Origin: Shimia sp022448905
GTDB lineage: Bacteria > Pseudomonadota > Alphaproteobacteria > Rhodobacterales > Rhodobacteraceae
Direction of reading: 5' to 3'
DNA: 64,000 nucleotides
NCBI RefSeq assembly: GCF_047126315.1
Contig: NZ_CP138953.1
Coordinates: 2,914,001-2,978,000, forward strand
A program made the position numbers and the translations under genes. Below the pieces are notes generated by a model. That model was not told the DNA's origin. It saw only the letters and a program-made list of their open reading frames with translations, and made no database searches. Position 1 is the first letter of the stretch. Each line of letters begins with the position of its first letter. This document shows positions 17,533 to 26,467 of the stretch, piece after piece.

Positions 17533-20240
17533 GACATGACCGCCTTGATCGCCGCCAACACCCGATCGGGCCGCGCCGGCAATTGCGCCAACACCGCGCC
17601 GGTGGCATGGCGGATCGCATTCAAGATCGCCGGTGCTGTCGGGATCAACACGTGCTCCCCCAAGCCTTTGGCGCCCATGGGGCCCTCTGGATCAGGTATC
17701 TCAATCAGGTGAGATACGACCTCCGGCATGTCCCCCGTGGTCGGGATCAGATAGTCATGCAGGTTTTCGGTTTTGCCAGGATGAAACTCCTCCATCAGAG
17801 CCATCCCTAGCCCCTGCGCAATCCCGCCTTCGATCTGCCCTTCGGCCAGCAAGGGGTTGATCACCTTACCCAAATCATGCGCCGCGGTGATCCTGAGGAC
17901 CTTCACCGTCCCCAGCGCCACATCCACCTCAACCTCCGCCAGTTGCGCGCCATAGCCGTAAACCGCATAGGGCGCGCCCTGCCCGTTTTCGTCCAAAGCC
18001 TCTGTTGGCGGATCATAGGTTTCCTCCGCCCACAGCACATAGCCATGCGCTATCTCAGGCAAATCCCGCAGTGCAATGTCCCGCCGCGCCGCACCGTCTC
18101 GCAAGGACAAGACGCCCCCCGACAAAGACATCTCCGCCGCCGCACCCATGTTGCCCAGCTGCAAAATCTGCGCCCGCAATGATTGCGCCGCCAAGACTGC
18201 TGCTTTGCCGCTCACCACAGTCTGCCGACTGGCCGAGGTCTTCCCACAGTCCGGTGTCACTGCTGTATCTGCATCAATCAACGTGATCTGATGCACCGGC
18301 ATACCCAAAGCGTCCGCCGCCATCTGCGCAATCACCGTATTCGCACCTTGCCCAATGTCCATCGCGCCTTGGTGTAAGCAAATCTGACCATCAGATGTGA
18401 TCCCGATCCGCATTATCGAGGGATTTGGCAAAGCCGTATTTCCGCAGCCATACCAACAACTTGCCACGCCAACACCGCGCAATGTCTTGCGCGGCGAGGC
18501 ATTCGCGCCCGCCGCTTCAATCAAAGCCGCATCCCAACGTGGCTGCAGCGCCTCCAAGCAGGCCCCGATGCCTACGCCGGCGAGCTCCTGGCCACACACA
18601 GTCGGAACACCATCAGACAGCGCATTCAATCGGCGAAACGCCAGCCGGTCCATCCCCACCTGATCCGCCAGTTGATCAAACAACTGTTCTTGCAACGCCG
18701 CCGCCTGAGGCACCCCAAACCCGCGAAACGCGCCCGCAACTGGTCCGTTGGTGTGTACCGCACGCGCTTCGGCATCATAGTTCGGGATCACATATGGCCC
18801 GCTGGCATGCACCGGCACGCGCACCGCCACGGTGGGCCCCCAGCTGGCATACGCCCCGGTATCAAACGCGCCATCAAAGGCCATCCCGACCAACCGCCCA
18901 TCCGCATCGGCGCCAATTTTGGCTGTCATTTCAGCAGGATGGCGCTTGGTACTTGCAGCCATGCTTTCCGGCCGCGAGTAGACCATCACACTGGGCTGAC
19001 CGGTCAGTAAGGTCACCAATCCAACCAGCGGCTGCACCGATAAATCCAGTTTTGCGCCAAACCCACCGCCCGTGGCCGCAGGCCGGATGCGCACACGTTC
19101 TTTCGGCAGACCAAGGACTTTGGCGGCGCTCTCCTGATCCAAAACCGGCGCTTGTGTGCAGGCCCGAATGTTGAGCACCTCGCCCTCCATCCATGCTGCG
19201 CCAGCCTCCGGCTCGATATAGGCATGTTCCACGTGGCCGGTGCGCAACGTCCCCTCGACAACATGTGCTGCCATATCAAGTGCAGCCTTTGCATCTCCGC
19301 GCCTAACAACGCCCGCAATCAGCTGATTGTCCTTACGCGCGGCATGCAAAAGTTTCACCTCAGGATCGGTTGCACTTCGCGTCTCCAGAACCGGTGCCAA
19401 AGCCTCCCAAGCCACCGGAAACGCATCCCACTCCAATGCCTCTACAACCGCCTTTGGTCCAGCAACCAAAGCCACGGCCTCACCAACCATACGCGCGGTC
19501 TCTTCTGCAAGCGCAGGCTGGTCAGCAAAGCGCTCAATCACGCCAAAACAATTCACGCCGGGAATGTCCTGAGCCGTGAAAACGCGTACGCCTTGCGCAG
19601 CGGCCCAAGCCTCCAAGTCCCCAAAGGCAAACCGCGCCGAGGCATACGGGCTGCGCACCGCCCGCACATAAAGCGCGCCGTCTGGAACCACGTCCGCCCC
19701 AAAGGCTTCACGCCCCATCACCTTTGCCACGCCGTCCAACCGCTCCACGCGCGCGCCGACGGCTGCGCCCGCCTCTGGTTCCGGCCCCGCGCCGCTACCC
19801 GCCGCATCCAGCACCGCGTCGATGATTTTTGCGTACCCCGTGCAACGGCACAGGACGCCCCCTAACGCGGTTTCAACATCGTCTCTGTCCGGCGTTGAAT
19901 TTGAACGCAGCAGGGCCTCCGCCGCCATCACCATGCCCGGCGAACAGATCCCGCATTGCGCCGCCCCATGCCGCAAAAACGCTTTTTGCAACGCGCTTGG
20001 CCCGGCGACGCCCACACCCTCAATGGTTTCAACTTTACGCGCAGCCACCCGCGCCACCGGCGTCAAACAGGCGCACACCGCCGCACCATCCACCAACACC
20101 GTACACGCCCCGCAATCGCCTGCGTCACAGCACACTTTTGTACCGCGCAAGTGCAAATCCTCTCGCAACACTTGCGACAAACGTCGCCCCAATGGCACGT
20201 CCACAGACCGAGGTTGCCCATTGAGATCAAAGGAAATCAT
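17529..20240 (-). CDS. Fused 2Fe-2S / molybdopterin oxidoreductase, xanthine dehydrogenase family
   Basis: A 903-residue protein joining two parts that are often separate. Residues 1-155 hold two [2Fe-2S] centres, seen as CCDAGDCGACTVLVDG and QCGICSPGMVMAAEALL with CRCTGYAKI. From about 165 on is the molybdopterin part: RLDGVAKVMGREAFGAD, GGGFGAKLDLSVQPL, GAFRGFGVPQAAALQEQLFD, and the active-site Glu in MGAKGLGEHVLIPTAP near the C-terminus. The size and order match Desulfovibrio aldehyde oxidoreductase (Mop), but a separate FAD subunit is encoded upstream. The likely reaction is hydroxylation of an N-heterocycle or aldehyde with water as oxygen source. Overlaps of 4 nt on both sides tie it into the operon. 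Confidence 0.92.
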   Translation of the reverse strand: MISFDLNGQPRSVDVPLGRRLSQVLREDLHLRGTKVCCDAGDCGACTVLVDGAAVCACLTPVARVAARKVETIEGVGVAGPSALQKAFLRHGAAQCGICSPGMVMAAEALLRSNSTPDRDDVETALGGVLCRCTGYAKIIDAVLDAAGSGAGPEPEAGAAVGARVERLDGVAKVMGREAFGADVVPDGALYVRAVRSPYASARFAFGDLEAWAAAQGVRVFTAQDIPGVNCFGVIERFADQPALAEETARMVGEAVALVAGPKAVVEALEWDAFPVAWEALAPVLETRSATDPEVKLLHAARKDNQLIAGVVRRGDAKAALDMAAHVVEGTLRTGHVEHAYIEPEAGAAWMEGEVLNIRACTQAPVLDQESAAKVLGLPKERVRIRPAATGGGFGAKLDLSVQPLVGLVTLLTGQPSVMVYSRPESMAASTKRHPAEMTAKIGADADGRLVGMAFDGAFDTGAYASWGPTVAVRVPVHASGPYVIPNYDAEARAVHTNGPVAGAFRGFGVPQAAALQEQLFDQLADQVGMDRLAFRRLNALSDGVPTVCGQELAGVGIGACLEALQPRWDAALIEAAGANASPRKTLRGVGVASCWYGCGNTALPNPSIMRIGITSDGQICLHQGAMDIGQGANTVIAQMAADALGMPVHQITLIDADTAVTPDCGKTSASRQTVVSGKAAVLAAQSLRAQILQLGNMGAAAEMSLSGGVLSLRDGAARRDIALRDLPEIAHGYVLWAEETYDPPTEALDENGQGAPYAVYGYGAQLAEVEVDVALGTVKVLRITAAHDLGKVINPLLAEGQIEGGIAQGLGMALMEEFHPGKTENLHDYLIPTTGDMPEVVSHLIEIPDPEGPMGAKGLGEHVLIPTAPAILNAIRHATGAVLAQLPARPDRVLAAIKAVMS

Positions 20241-21079
20241 GGAACCTGCTCCAGCACATCTGCGATCGCCCGCTGCACCAGTTCCAGCGCCGCCGCCTCC
20301 CGATAGGCCGCATCTCCGCGTACATCCGAAATGGGCGCAAGAACATCCTTCAAGTGCGCAGGACTTACCAATTGGTCAGCTCCTTCTGCACTTGTCCCAA
20401 TCAATGCTGTTTCCAACGCCGAAGCTCGTTTTGCCACAGGCCCACAAGCGCCCACGCAAATCGCTGCGTCAGTGATTTTTCCGTCTTCCACGGCCAAGCG
20501 CACCGCGACCATAGCAATCGAAATCACCAAATGTTTGCGTGCCCCCAATTTCAGGAATCGGCTGTGTCCATGCACGCTCTTGGATGGGATCAAAACAGCA
20601 CTGACCAACTCATCGGATTGCAGCACAGTTTCCCGTGGACCGGTAACAAACTGCGCCAAATCCACCACGCGCTCGCCGCGCTCGGACACCAACTCAACCT
20701 GAGCATCGAGCGTCAACAACGGCGGCATGCCATCTGCCGCTGGCGAGGCATTACAGATATTGCCCGCGACTGTGCCCGCATTTTGTACCTGCGCCCCGCC
20801 AACCTCACAGGCCGCCTGTTGCAGCATGTCAAACGCGCGTGGAAGCCGCGCATGTACAATATCCCGCCAGGTTGTTGCCGCGCCAATCCGCCAGCCAGAA
20901 GCAGTTTCAAAGATGCCCCGCAGCCCTTCAATGGCCGTGACATCCAAGACATCGCCGCGAAGGTCTTGTGCTTCGGTGGCGGCAAAAACGTCGGTACAGC
21001 CCGCCACCGGCCGCGCGCCGGTTGTCGCCAAAATAGCGAGCGCATCTTTCAACTTGCCGGGGCGATGATAAATCCCCAT
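20237..21079 (-). CDS. FAD-binding subunit, xanthine dehydrogenase family
   Basis: The flavin (CoxM-type) subunit that passes electrons from the Fe-S centres to an acceptor. The 280-residue protein shows GARPVAGCTDVFAA (pyrophosphate-binding loop near residue 21) and QNAGTVAGNICNASPAADGM (about 100-119), the two FAD motifs of the family, and a C-terminal CO-dehydrogenase flavoprotein domain. It is first in the operon, with a TTGACA promoter and GAGAGG upstream, and its stop overlaps the start of the fused Fe-S/Mo subunit. It should form a two-polypeptide enzyme with that protein. Confidence 0.92.
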   Translation of the reverse strand: MGIYHRPGKLKDALAILATTGARPVAGCTDVFAATEAQDLRGDVLDVTAIEGLRGIFETASGWRIGAATTWRDIVHARLPRAFDMLQQAACEVGGAQVQNAGTVAGNICNASPAADGMPPLLTLDAQVELVSERGERVVDLAQFVTGPRETVLQSDELVSAVLIPSKSVHGHSRFLKLGARKHLVISIAMVAVRLAVEDGKITDAAICVGACGPVAKRASALETALIGTSAEGADQLVSPAHLKDVLAPISDVRGDAAYREAAALELVQRAIADVLEQVP

Positions 21080-21134
21080 GGTGACCTCTCAAATCGTCAG
21101 GGCGCGGCACAAAAACTTGTGTGTATACCAATGG

Positions 21135-21164
21135 ATTTTGCGGCAGCACTGGCACATCTGTCAA
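21135..21164 (-). promoter_or_regulatory. Promoter of the molybdoenzyme operon
   Basis: On the minus strand, TTGACA (21164-21159) is followed after 18 nt by CAAAAT (21140-21135), a consensus -35 and a 4/6 -10 element. The sequence just downstream (21117-21131) contains GTATAC within an imperfect TTG-N9-CAA dyad. This is where a repressor such as the divergent MarR protein could block initiation. No binding is shown. Confidence 0.5.
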
Positions 21165-21201
21165 CAAACCCCAGCGCGTGTCCGCAACAAGGCCCTTTGT
21201 G

Positions 21202-21651
21202 ATGACCTCTCAAATCCCAAATATGACCCCATCCGAAGCCGCCGATGGTTACGCTCTGGATGAGCAGGTTGGCTTCCTGATGCGCCGTGCCAATCAGCGG
21301 CATTTGGCGATCTTTGCAGAGGGCATTTCCGAGCTGACCCCCACCCAATTTGCCGCACTTGCCAAGCTGTGCGAGCTGGGCGCGGTGTCTCAAAACGCCT
21401 TGGGCCGGGCCACCGCCATGGACGGCGCCACCATCAAAGGCGTCGTGGATCGCCTGCGTGCCAAGAATCTCGTGACCAGCTCTCCCGACCCGGACGACCA
21501 ACGTCGTATTCTGCTGAAGCCAACGGCCTCCGGCTGGGATCTGTTTGAAGCCGTCGCGCCCACCGCGCACGCCATCACCAAAGACACGCTGGCCCCGCTC
21601 AATGAGGCGGAACAAACCATCTTTCTTTTGCTGCTTCAAAAACTGACTTAA
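21202..21651 (+). CDS. MarR family transcriptional regulator
   Basis: A 149-residue winged-helix DNA-binding protein. LTPTQFAALAKLCELGAVSQ, then NALGRATAMDGATIKGVVDRL, form the recognition region. The wing has the MarR hallmark SSPDPDDQRRILLKPTASG (DxR with following basic residues). MarR dimers usually repress divergent catabolic genes and release DNA on binding a small aromatic ligand. That fits its head-to-head position with the molybdoenzyme operon, 122 nt apart. The start at 21202 is preceded by AAGG nine bases upstream; a GTG or an upstream ATG is possible but adds non-family residues. Its 3' end faces the ABC transporter operon. Confidence 0.9.
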   Translation: MTSQIPNMTPSEAADGYALDEQVGFLMRRANQRHLAIFAEGISELTPTQFAALAKLCELGAVSQNALGRATAMDGATIKGVVDRLRAKNLVTSSPDPDDQRRILLKPTASGWDLFEAVAPTAHAITKDTLAPLNEAEQTIFLLLLQKLT

Positions 21652-21730
21652 TCGCCAGAGCGCACGCCAAATTTGCACCTCCGCAAAACAGTCGCGATAC
21701 AGACGCAATACCGACGTGGTTTTTGAGGCT

Positions 21731-22426
21731 TCAAACCCCAAGATGATGCGCCAGTTTTTTCGGCTCAGTGGCCACCGCGTCACGGCTCAAAACCCCACAC
21801 ATTCGCCCGTTCTCGAGCAGCGCCACCTGATCGGCTAGAGCCACAATGGCGTCCATCCGCTGCTCCACAAGAACAACGGCGACCCCCTGATCGCGCATCT
21901 GCTCCGTCGCGTCTCGAATGGCTTCAATCATGGAAGGTTGCAGCCCCTCGGTAGGCTCATCCAACAGCAATACCTTGGGCCGCAAACACATCGCCCGTCC
22001 CATCGCCAACATCTGTTGCTCGCCCCCACTTAGCGTATTGGCGCGTTGACCGTACCTCTCTTCAAGTCTCGGAAAAAGCTGGAGTACTTCCTCTAGGACA
22101 GAAGCGTCCTTACCATTTGTCAAGCGCCCCACCGCCAGGTTCTCACCCACGGTCAGCTCGCCAAACAGCCGCCGTCCTTGCGGCACGTAGCCTATGCCTT
22201 GTTGCGGCACTTTATGCGGTGCCAAATCGGACAATAGGACGTCTCCCAAACGCACCGCGCCAGCCATCAGCGGCAGCAATCCCATGATTGCTTTCACCGT
22301 GGTTGTCTTCCCGGCCCCATTGCGCCCAACAAGGCACAAGATCTCACCCGGCCGTGCCTCAAACGACACCTCCCGCAACACCTGCGCGCGCCCATACCCG
22401 GCAGAGACCCCTTCAAGCCGCAGCAT
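21731..22426 (-). CDS. ABC transporter ATP-binding protein, LivF type (importer 1)
   Basis: The second ATPase of a branched-chain-amino-acid-type importer. The 231-residue protein has Walker A GRNGAGKTT, Q-loop YVPQGRRLFGELTV, signature LSGGEQQMLAMGRA and Walker B VLLLDEPTEGLQP. The LivF type is recognised by its short length and by LRLEGVSAGYGRAQVLREVS at the start. It is last in the operon and overlaps the LivG-type gene by 14 nt. The start is set at MLRLEGV; residues encoded upstream lie in the overlapping gene. The substrate cannot be told from the ATPase. Confidence 0.93.
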   Translation of the reverse strand: MLRLEGVSAGYGRAQVLREVSFEARPGEILCLVGRNGAGKTTTVKAIMGLLPLMAGAVRLGDVLLSDLAPHKVPQQGIGYVPQGRRLFGELTVGENLAVGRLTNGKDASVLEEVLQLFPRLEERYGQRANTLSGGEQQMLAMGRAMCLRPKVLLLDEPTEGLQPSMIEAIRDATEQMRDQGVAVVLVEQRMDAIVALADQVALLENGRMCGVLSRDAVATEPKKLAHHLGV

Positions 22427-23135
22427 CGCCGCCTCCCAGATAGACCGCCTGCACCTCGGCACTGGCTTTGACATCGTCAGGCGTGCCCTCGAAAAGAACC
22501 TTACCGGCGTCCAAAACCGTCACAAAATCAGCAACTTGCATGACCACATCCATATTGTGCTCAATCAGCAAAACGGTGATGTTTCCGCGCAACTCATCGA
22601 TCAATGTATTGAAAGCGGCCACCTCACCGTCCGCCAATCCTTGCGTTGGCTCGTCCAAAATCAACAGTTTCGGAGACTGCGCCAATCCCATGGCAATTTC
22701 CAACAACCGCTGATGCCCATAGGACAAATCCCCGGCAACCTCAGATCGTCGGTCCAAGAGGCTAACGCGGTCCAAGGCCACATTCACCGTTTCAATCACG
22801 CGCCGATTTTCCGAAACCTTCCGCCGCGCCGCCAGCGCTACGTTTTCCAACACACTTAAGTTTGGAAAAACCGACGTGATCTGAAAGGTATAACCCATAC
22901 CCGCCGCAATCCGCTTGTGCGCGGGCCAAACCGTCACGTCCTGACCGTCAAATGAAACGGCTCCCGACGACGGAGCAATACGTCCGGACAACATGCCAAC
23001 GAGTGTGGTTTTTCCTGCCCCATTTGGTCCAATCAAGGCTCGGACCTGGCCTTCAGGGACAGAGAGCGATACGTCCTCAACAGCCACCAAGCCATTGAAG
23101 TGTTTACTCAACCCTTTCGCAGACAGCAAACTCAT
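22413..23135 (-). CDS. ABC transporter ATP-binding protein, LivG type (importer 1)
   Basis: First ATPase of the importer, 240 residues. Walker A is GPNGAGKTT, the Q-loop GYTFQITSVFPNLSV, the signature DLSYGHQRLLEIAMGLAQ (LSYGH, usual for LivG), and Walker B LLILDEPTQGL. The C-terminus ends in VQAVYLGGGDA, the typical LivG tail. The ATG at 23135 has GGAG nine bases upstream and overlaps the stop of the permease gene; an ATG three codons earlier lacks room for a ribosome binding site. Confidence 0.93.
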   Translation of the reverse strand: MSLLSAKGLSKHFNGLVAVEDVSLSVPEGQVRALIGPNGAGKTTLVGMLSGRIAPSSGAVSFDGQDVTVWPAHKRIAAGMGYTFQITSVFPNLSVLENVALAARRKVSENRRVIETVNVALDRVSLLDRRSEVAGDLSYGHQRLLEIAMGLAQSPKLLILDEPTQGLADGEVAAFNTLIDELRGNITVLLIEHNMDVVMQVADFVTVLDAGKVLFEGTPDDVKASAEVQAVYLGGGDAAA

Positions 23136-24079
23136 GGCAACCATCTCCAGACCCGGCGGCGCAGTTCACCCATCAATCCTTGAGGTGCAAAAAGCGTGAG
23201 GAACACCAACACCACACCAGCGATCAGCATGTAGGCCGTGGTGATCCCGGAGCTGAGGTCAATCAGGTAGAACATAAACAGCGTGCCGATCAACGGACCC
23301 AACACCGTGCCCGCGCCACCCAAGAGCACCCAAAGCAATGGGAAAATGGAGTATTGAACAGAAGCAAACGACGCGCCCACATAGCCAAACAACAACCCAT
23401 AGCTGGCTCCGGCCAGTGCGGACAAACTGGCGGACAACACGACGGCGGCCAGCTTATATCGTGCCACGTCATACCCAAGCATTCGGGCCCGATCTTCATT
23501 TTCACGAATGGCAATGAGAACTTTGCCAAAGCGGGATTGCACAGCCAGGTAACACATTATGAAGACGGCGCAGAAGACTGAAAAGGCTGCAAAATACCGT
23601 ACCGTTGGATCGGAAAGATCCAAAGACAGTAGCACGCGATCTGCCTGCGCAATCACAAAGCCTTCGTCGCCGCGCGTGTAAGCGCCAAAGTACAACACAG
23701 TCAGATAGCCAGCTTGGGCAAACATCAGTGTCACGATCATGAAGGCCACGCCTTCGGTACGTAACGCCAATGCACCAATGACCGCACCGACCAGTGCGCC
23801 CAGTAGAATGCCAACCATCAAGGCAATGCCCGCGCTCAAGCCAAACTGCGACATTGCCAGTCCCATGCCATATAGCCCGGCAGCAAAGAACAACGCGTGA
23901 CCAAGGCTCAACAACCCCGTGTAGCCGAATAACAAATTGTAACCCATCGCGTAGCTGGCCAGCACCATGATCCGCGCCAGGTTGCCGTGATGGTAAGCGG
24001 GAAGCACAAACTGCAAGGCAAACAAAACAACCAAGACGCCACCATGAAGCAGCAACGATTTCTGCATGCCTCCCATCAT
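23132..24079 (-). CDS. ABC transporter permease, LivM type (importer 1)
   Basis: An inner-membrane permease of 315 residues with eight to ten hydrophobic segments. The family motif is clear at ASYAMGYNLLFGYTGLLSLG (about 41-60), and the EAA-like coupling loop appears as FGKVLIAIRENEDRARMLGYD. With the LivH-type protein it forms the channel. ATGA overlaps link it to livH- and livG-type genes on either side, so stoichiometric translation is expected. Confidence 0.93.
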   Translation of the reverse strand: MMGGMQKSLLLHGGVLVVLFALQFVLPAYHHGNLARIMVLASYAMGYNLLFGYTGLLSLGHALFFAAGLYGMGLAMSQFGLSAGIALMVGILLGALVGAVIGALALRTEGVAFMIVTLMFAQAGYLTVLYFGAYTRGDEGFVIAQADRVLLSLDLSDPTVRYFAAFSVFCAVFIMCYLAVQSRFGKVLIAIRENEDRARMLGYDVARYKLAAVVLSASLSALAGASYGLLFGYVGASFASVQYSIFPLLWVLLGGAGTVLGPLIGTLFMFYLIDLSSGITTAYMLIAGVVLVFLTLFAPQGLMGELRRRVWRWLP

Positions 24080-25002
24080 GCCTTTCGGGCTCCGAACAAG
24101 CCTTGCGGGCGGAACACCAATACAAGCGCAACCAATAGCGTCGCGAGGATTTTTGCCAGTGTCGGAGAGAAGAAAACCGAAATAATTCCGTCAGATAACC
24201 CAATCAGCAGAGCGGCCAGGACCGTACCGGGTAAGCTGCCCAGCCCCCCGATGATGACCACAATAAAGCTCAGCAACAGCGGATCATGCCCCATCAAGTA
24301 GTGCGCCTGTTGGATAGGCACGATCAGCACCGCAGCCAAAGCCGCAATGCCGGCCCCAAGGCCAAACACCAGAGCGTAAACCCGCTCAACCGGGATGCCA
24401 AAAGCCAAGGCCATATCGCGATCTTGTTCTGTGGCGCGCATCAAGAGCCCCAGCTTGGATCGCGTCATCAAGAGCCACAATCCAATCAATACCAGGACCG
24501 CTGCGCCGATCACGGCCAGTTTGTAGCTGGTGATCGAAAGGCCCCAAGGCCAATAAAGACTGATCTTCCCATCGACAAACTCAAACCATGGCAAAGCAAT
24601 GCGCGTGTTAAACGGCGGCACAACTGGCCGCGCATCTGGCCCATAGGTCATCAACGTAACCTGCTGCAAAATATACAGGATACCAATTGTCGCAACGATC
24701 GTGCGTTCAGGATCGTAGTCAATCCTCTTCAGGATGGTCATGTCCGTGATCGCAGCCAAAAGCCCAACCAAAACCGGCACGACAATAAGCGCCACGACAA
24801 AGCCAAAAGCGGCTGAGCCGCCCAGTATATGGGTCACCCACCAGGCCAAAACTGCGCCAAGCATAAAAAACTCACCATGGGCGACATTCACCACCCGCAT
24901 CACGCCAAACACCAGCGCCAATCCCGACGCCGTCAACGCCAGAACCGCCGCAGTGACAGCGCCCTCCAATGTGGCGAGCATCAAATAAGGTCCAAAATCC
25001 AT
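24076..25002 (-). CDS. ABC transporter permease, LivH type (importer 1)
   Basis: The second permease, 308 residues, with the LivH signature ALTASGLALVFGVMRVVNVA followed by HGEFFMLGAVLAWW near the N-terminus, and the coupling loop MRATEQDRDMALAFGIPVERV. It is separated from the upstream binding-protein gene by 53 nt that hold a stem-loop, and is coupled to the LivM-type gene by a 4-nt overlap. Confidence 0.93.
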   Translation of the reverse strand: MDFGPYLMLATLEGAVTAAVLALTASGLALVFGVMRVVNVAHGEFFMLGAVLAWWVTHILGGSAAFGFVVALIVVPVLVGLLAAITDMTILKRIDYDPERTIVATIGILYILQQVTLMTYGPDARPVVPPFNTRIALPWFEFVDGKISLYWPWGLSITSYKLAVIGAAVLVLIGLWLLMTRSKLGLLMRATEQDRDMALAFGIPVERVYALVFGLGAGIAALAAVLIVPIQQAHYLMGHDPLLLSFIVVIIGGLGSLPGTVLAALLIGLSDGIISVFFSPTLAKILATLLVALVLVFRPQGLFGARKA

Positions 25003-25022
25003 CTACACCCCTGCCTCAATAT

Positions 25023-25046
25023 GGGCGCGACACAGACGCCGCGCCC
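25023..25046 (-). promoter_or_regulatory. Stem-loop between binding-protein and permease genes (importer 1)
   Basis: GGGCGCG (25023-25029) and CGCGCCC (25040-25046) form a perfect 7-bp GC stem with a 10-nt loop, 9 nt after the binding-protein stop codon. No T-run follows. Hairpins in this position commonly protect the binding-protein mRNA or attenuate transcription, giving more binding protein than permease. The second importer of this window has a similar hairpin in the same place. Confidence 0.55.
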
Positions 25047-25055
25047 TAGCTCTCA

Positions 25056-26360
25056 TCAGAGGGCCTGCGTGGTGTAATCCACCTCGTCCGGATAGAACGT
25101 GTCCTCAATCGACGTGGTGTGCACCAAAAGCAGTTTTCCATCGACCACCTTGGTGATGTACTGATGCCCAAATACTTGGTGGGTTTTGCCGTTGAAGATC
25201 TTTGCGCCCTGCGGATGCGCGTTGGAATGCGGCATGTCGGTCATGGCTTCCACAGCCTCAACCAGCGCAGCCCGGTCCTGCGGCCCGCGGTATCCGGCGC
25301 TCTCCATACCCGCTTTGACCACGTGCAACGTTTCCCAGCAGCCAAACATGTGCGCATAGGTCGACACGTCTTTGGGATCGCTCACAGAGGCACCATTGGC
25401 ATCCACACCAACACGCTCGCGGAAGAAGGCGTCATATTCGGACTGATCTTCCTGCGCATAGCGCGGATTGCCTTCCCAAAAGTAGGTGCCATCCAGGAAT
25501 TCAAGCCCTGGGCTGCCAATGTCCACCGCTTCCAGACTGTCGATAAAGCCAAACATCTCAGGGCGTTGCGGCCCAAAGAACTCGCCCAGCTCCTTCACAA
25601 AGGTCAGCACGGCCGGCCCCACCATGACATGGTAAATCACCTCCGTGTCGCGCGGAATTTTTGGGAAATACTTGGTGAACGAGGTTTCTGTCGGCGGGAT
25701 CGCAATATGTTCCAGAACCTCCCCCCCCTGCGCCTCAATCGCCGCAGTGAAGTAGTCGCGATGGTCATGGCCAAACGCGAAGTCTGGGAAGATCATCGTG
25801 ACCTTCTTACCAAGGTTCTCTGCCACAAATGGCGCCATCGCCTGCACCTGGCTTTTCACGTCAGTGATACCTGGCTGGAGAGTATAGCGGTTCAACATCC
25901 CACTCGCCACATGATGGCCTTCAGACACCACAAAATACGGCAGTTTCAATTCTCCTGCGCGCGGCGCAGAGCCAATCACAACATGGGAGAACAGAGTCCC
26001 AAAACCGATGTCACAGTTGTGCTGGGTGGCAAATTTTTCGACCACTTCCGCCCCACGTTTGGGATCGGTCCCGTCATCTTCGGCCACAATCTCCAGCGGA
26101 CGCCCGTTGATCCCACCTTGCTCGTTGATCAGGGCCGCTGCGGCTGTGGTTGTGCGATCATACCACCGCCCATAGGCGGCGCCGATACCGGTCCGGTGCA
26201 CCTGAAAACCCACTTTGATTGGCTCGGACGTTTTTGCGCCTGCGTAGCGCGCCCATAGCGGCATGGCAGCTGCGGCGCCCCCGCCAAGCGCCAAAGTCTT
26301 GAGCGCATCACGGCGCGTTGGCTGCGCGCCTGTTACTGGTACGGTCTTGGATTTGGTCAT
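25056..26360 (-). CDS. Periplasmic substrate-binding protein, LivJ/AmiC-like (importer 1)
   Basis: A 434-residue type 1 periplasmic binding protein. The N-terminus has a twin-arginine signal (RRDALKTLALGGGAAA), so it is probably exported folded by Tat. The mature part opens with IKVGFQVHRTGIGAAYGRWY and has the ligand-domain features LINEQGGINGRPLEIVAEDD and FGTLFSHVVIGSAP. The family includes binders of amino acids, urea and short amides; the ligand is unknown here. The start at 26360 follows GGGGGTAAAG; a GTG 21 nt upstream lacks a site. It is first in the importer operon. Its closeness to the molybdoenzyme operon suggests, but does not prove, the same substrate. Confidence 0.9.
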   Translation of the reverse strand: MTKSKTVPVTGAQPTRRDALKTLALGGGAAAAMPLWARYAGAKTSEPIKVGFQVHRTGIGAAYGRWYDRTTTAAAALINEQGGINGRPLEIVAEDDGTDPKRGAEVVEKFATQHNCDIGFGTLFSHVVIGSAPRAGELKLPYFVVSEGHHVASGMLNRYTLQPGITDVKSQVQAMAPFVAENLGKKVTMIFPDFAFGHDHRDYFTAAIEAQGGEVLEHIAIPPTETSFTKYFPKIPRDTEVIYHVMVGPAVLTFVKELGEFFGPQRPEMFGFIDSLEAVDIGSPGLEFLDGTYFWEGNPRYAQEDQSEYDAFFRERVGVDANGASVSDPKDVSTYAHMFGCWETLHVVKAGMESAGYRGPQDRAALVEAVEAMTDMPHSNAHPQGAKIFNGKTHQVFGHQYITKVVDGKLLLVHTTSIEDTFYPDEVDYTTQAL

Positions 26361-26467
26361 CACTTTACCCCCTGTGTTCACATGGTCTGTGACCGAAAAT
26401 TCCGTTACTCTTCACAGCTGTTAGAGTGCGAATGAATGACGGTTCTGTCTAGAGGGCGCGTGTTGTG

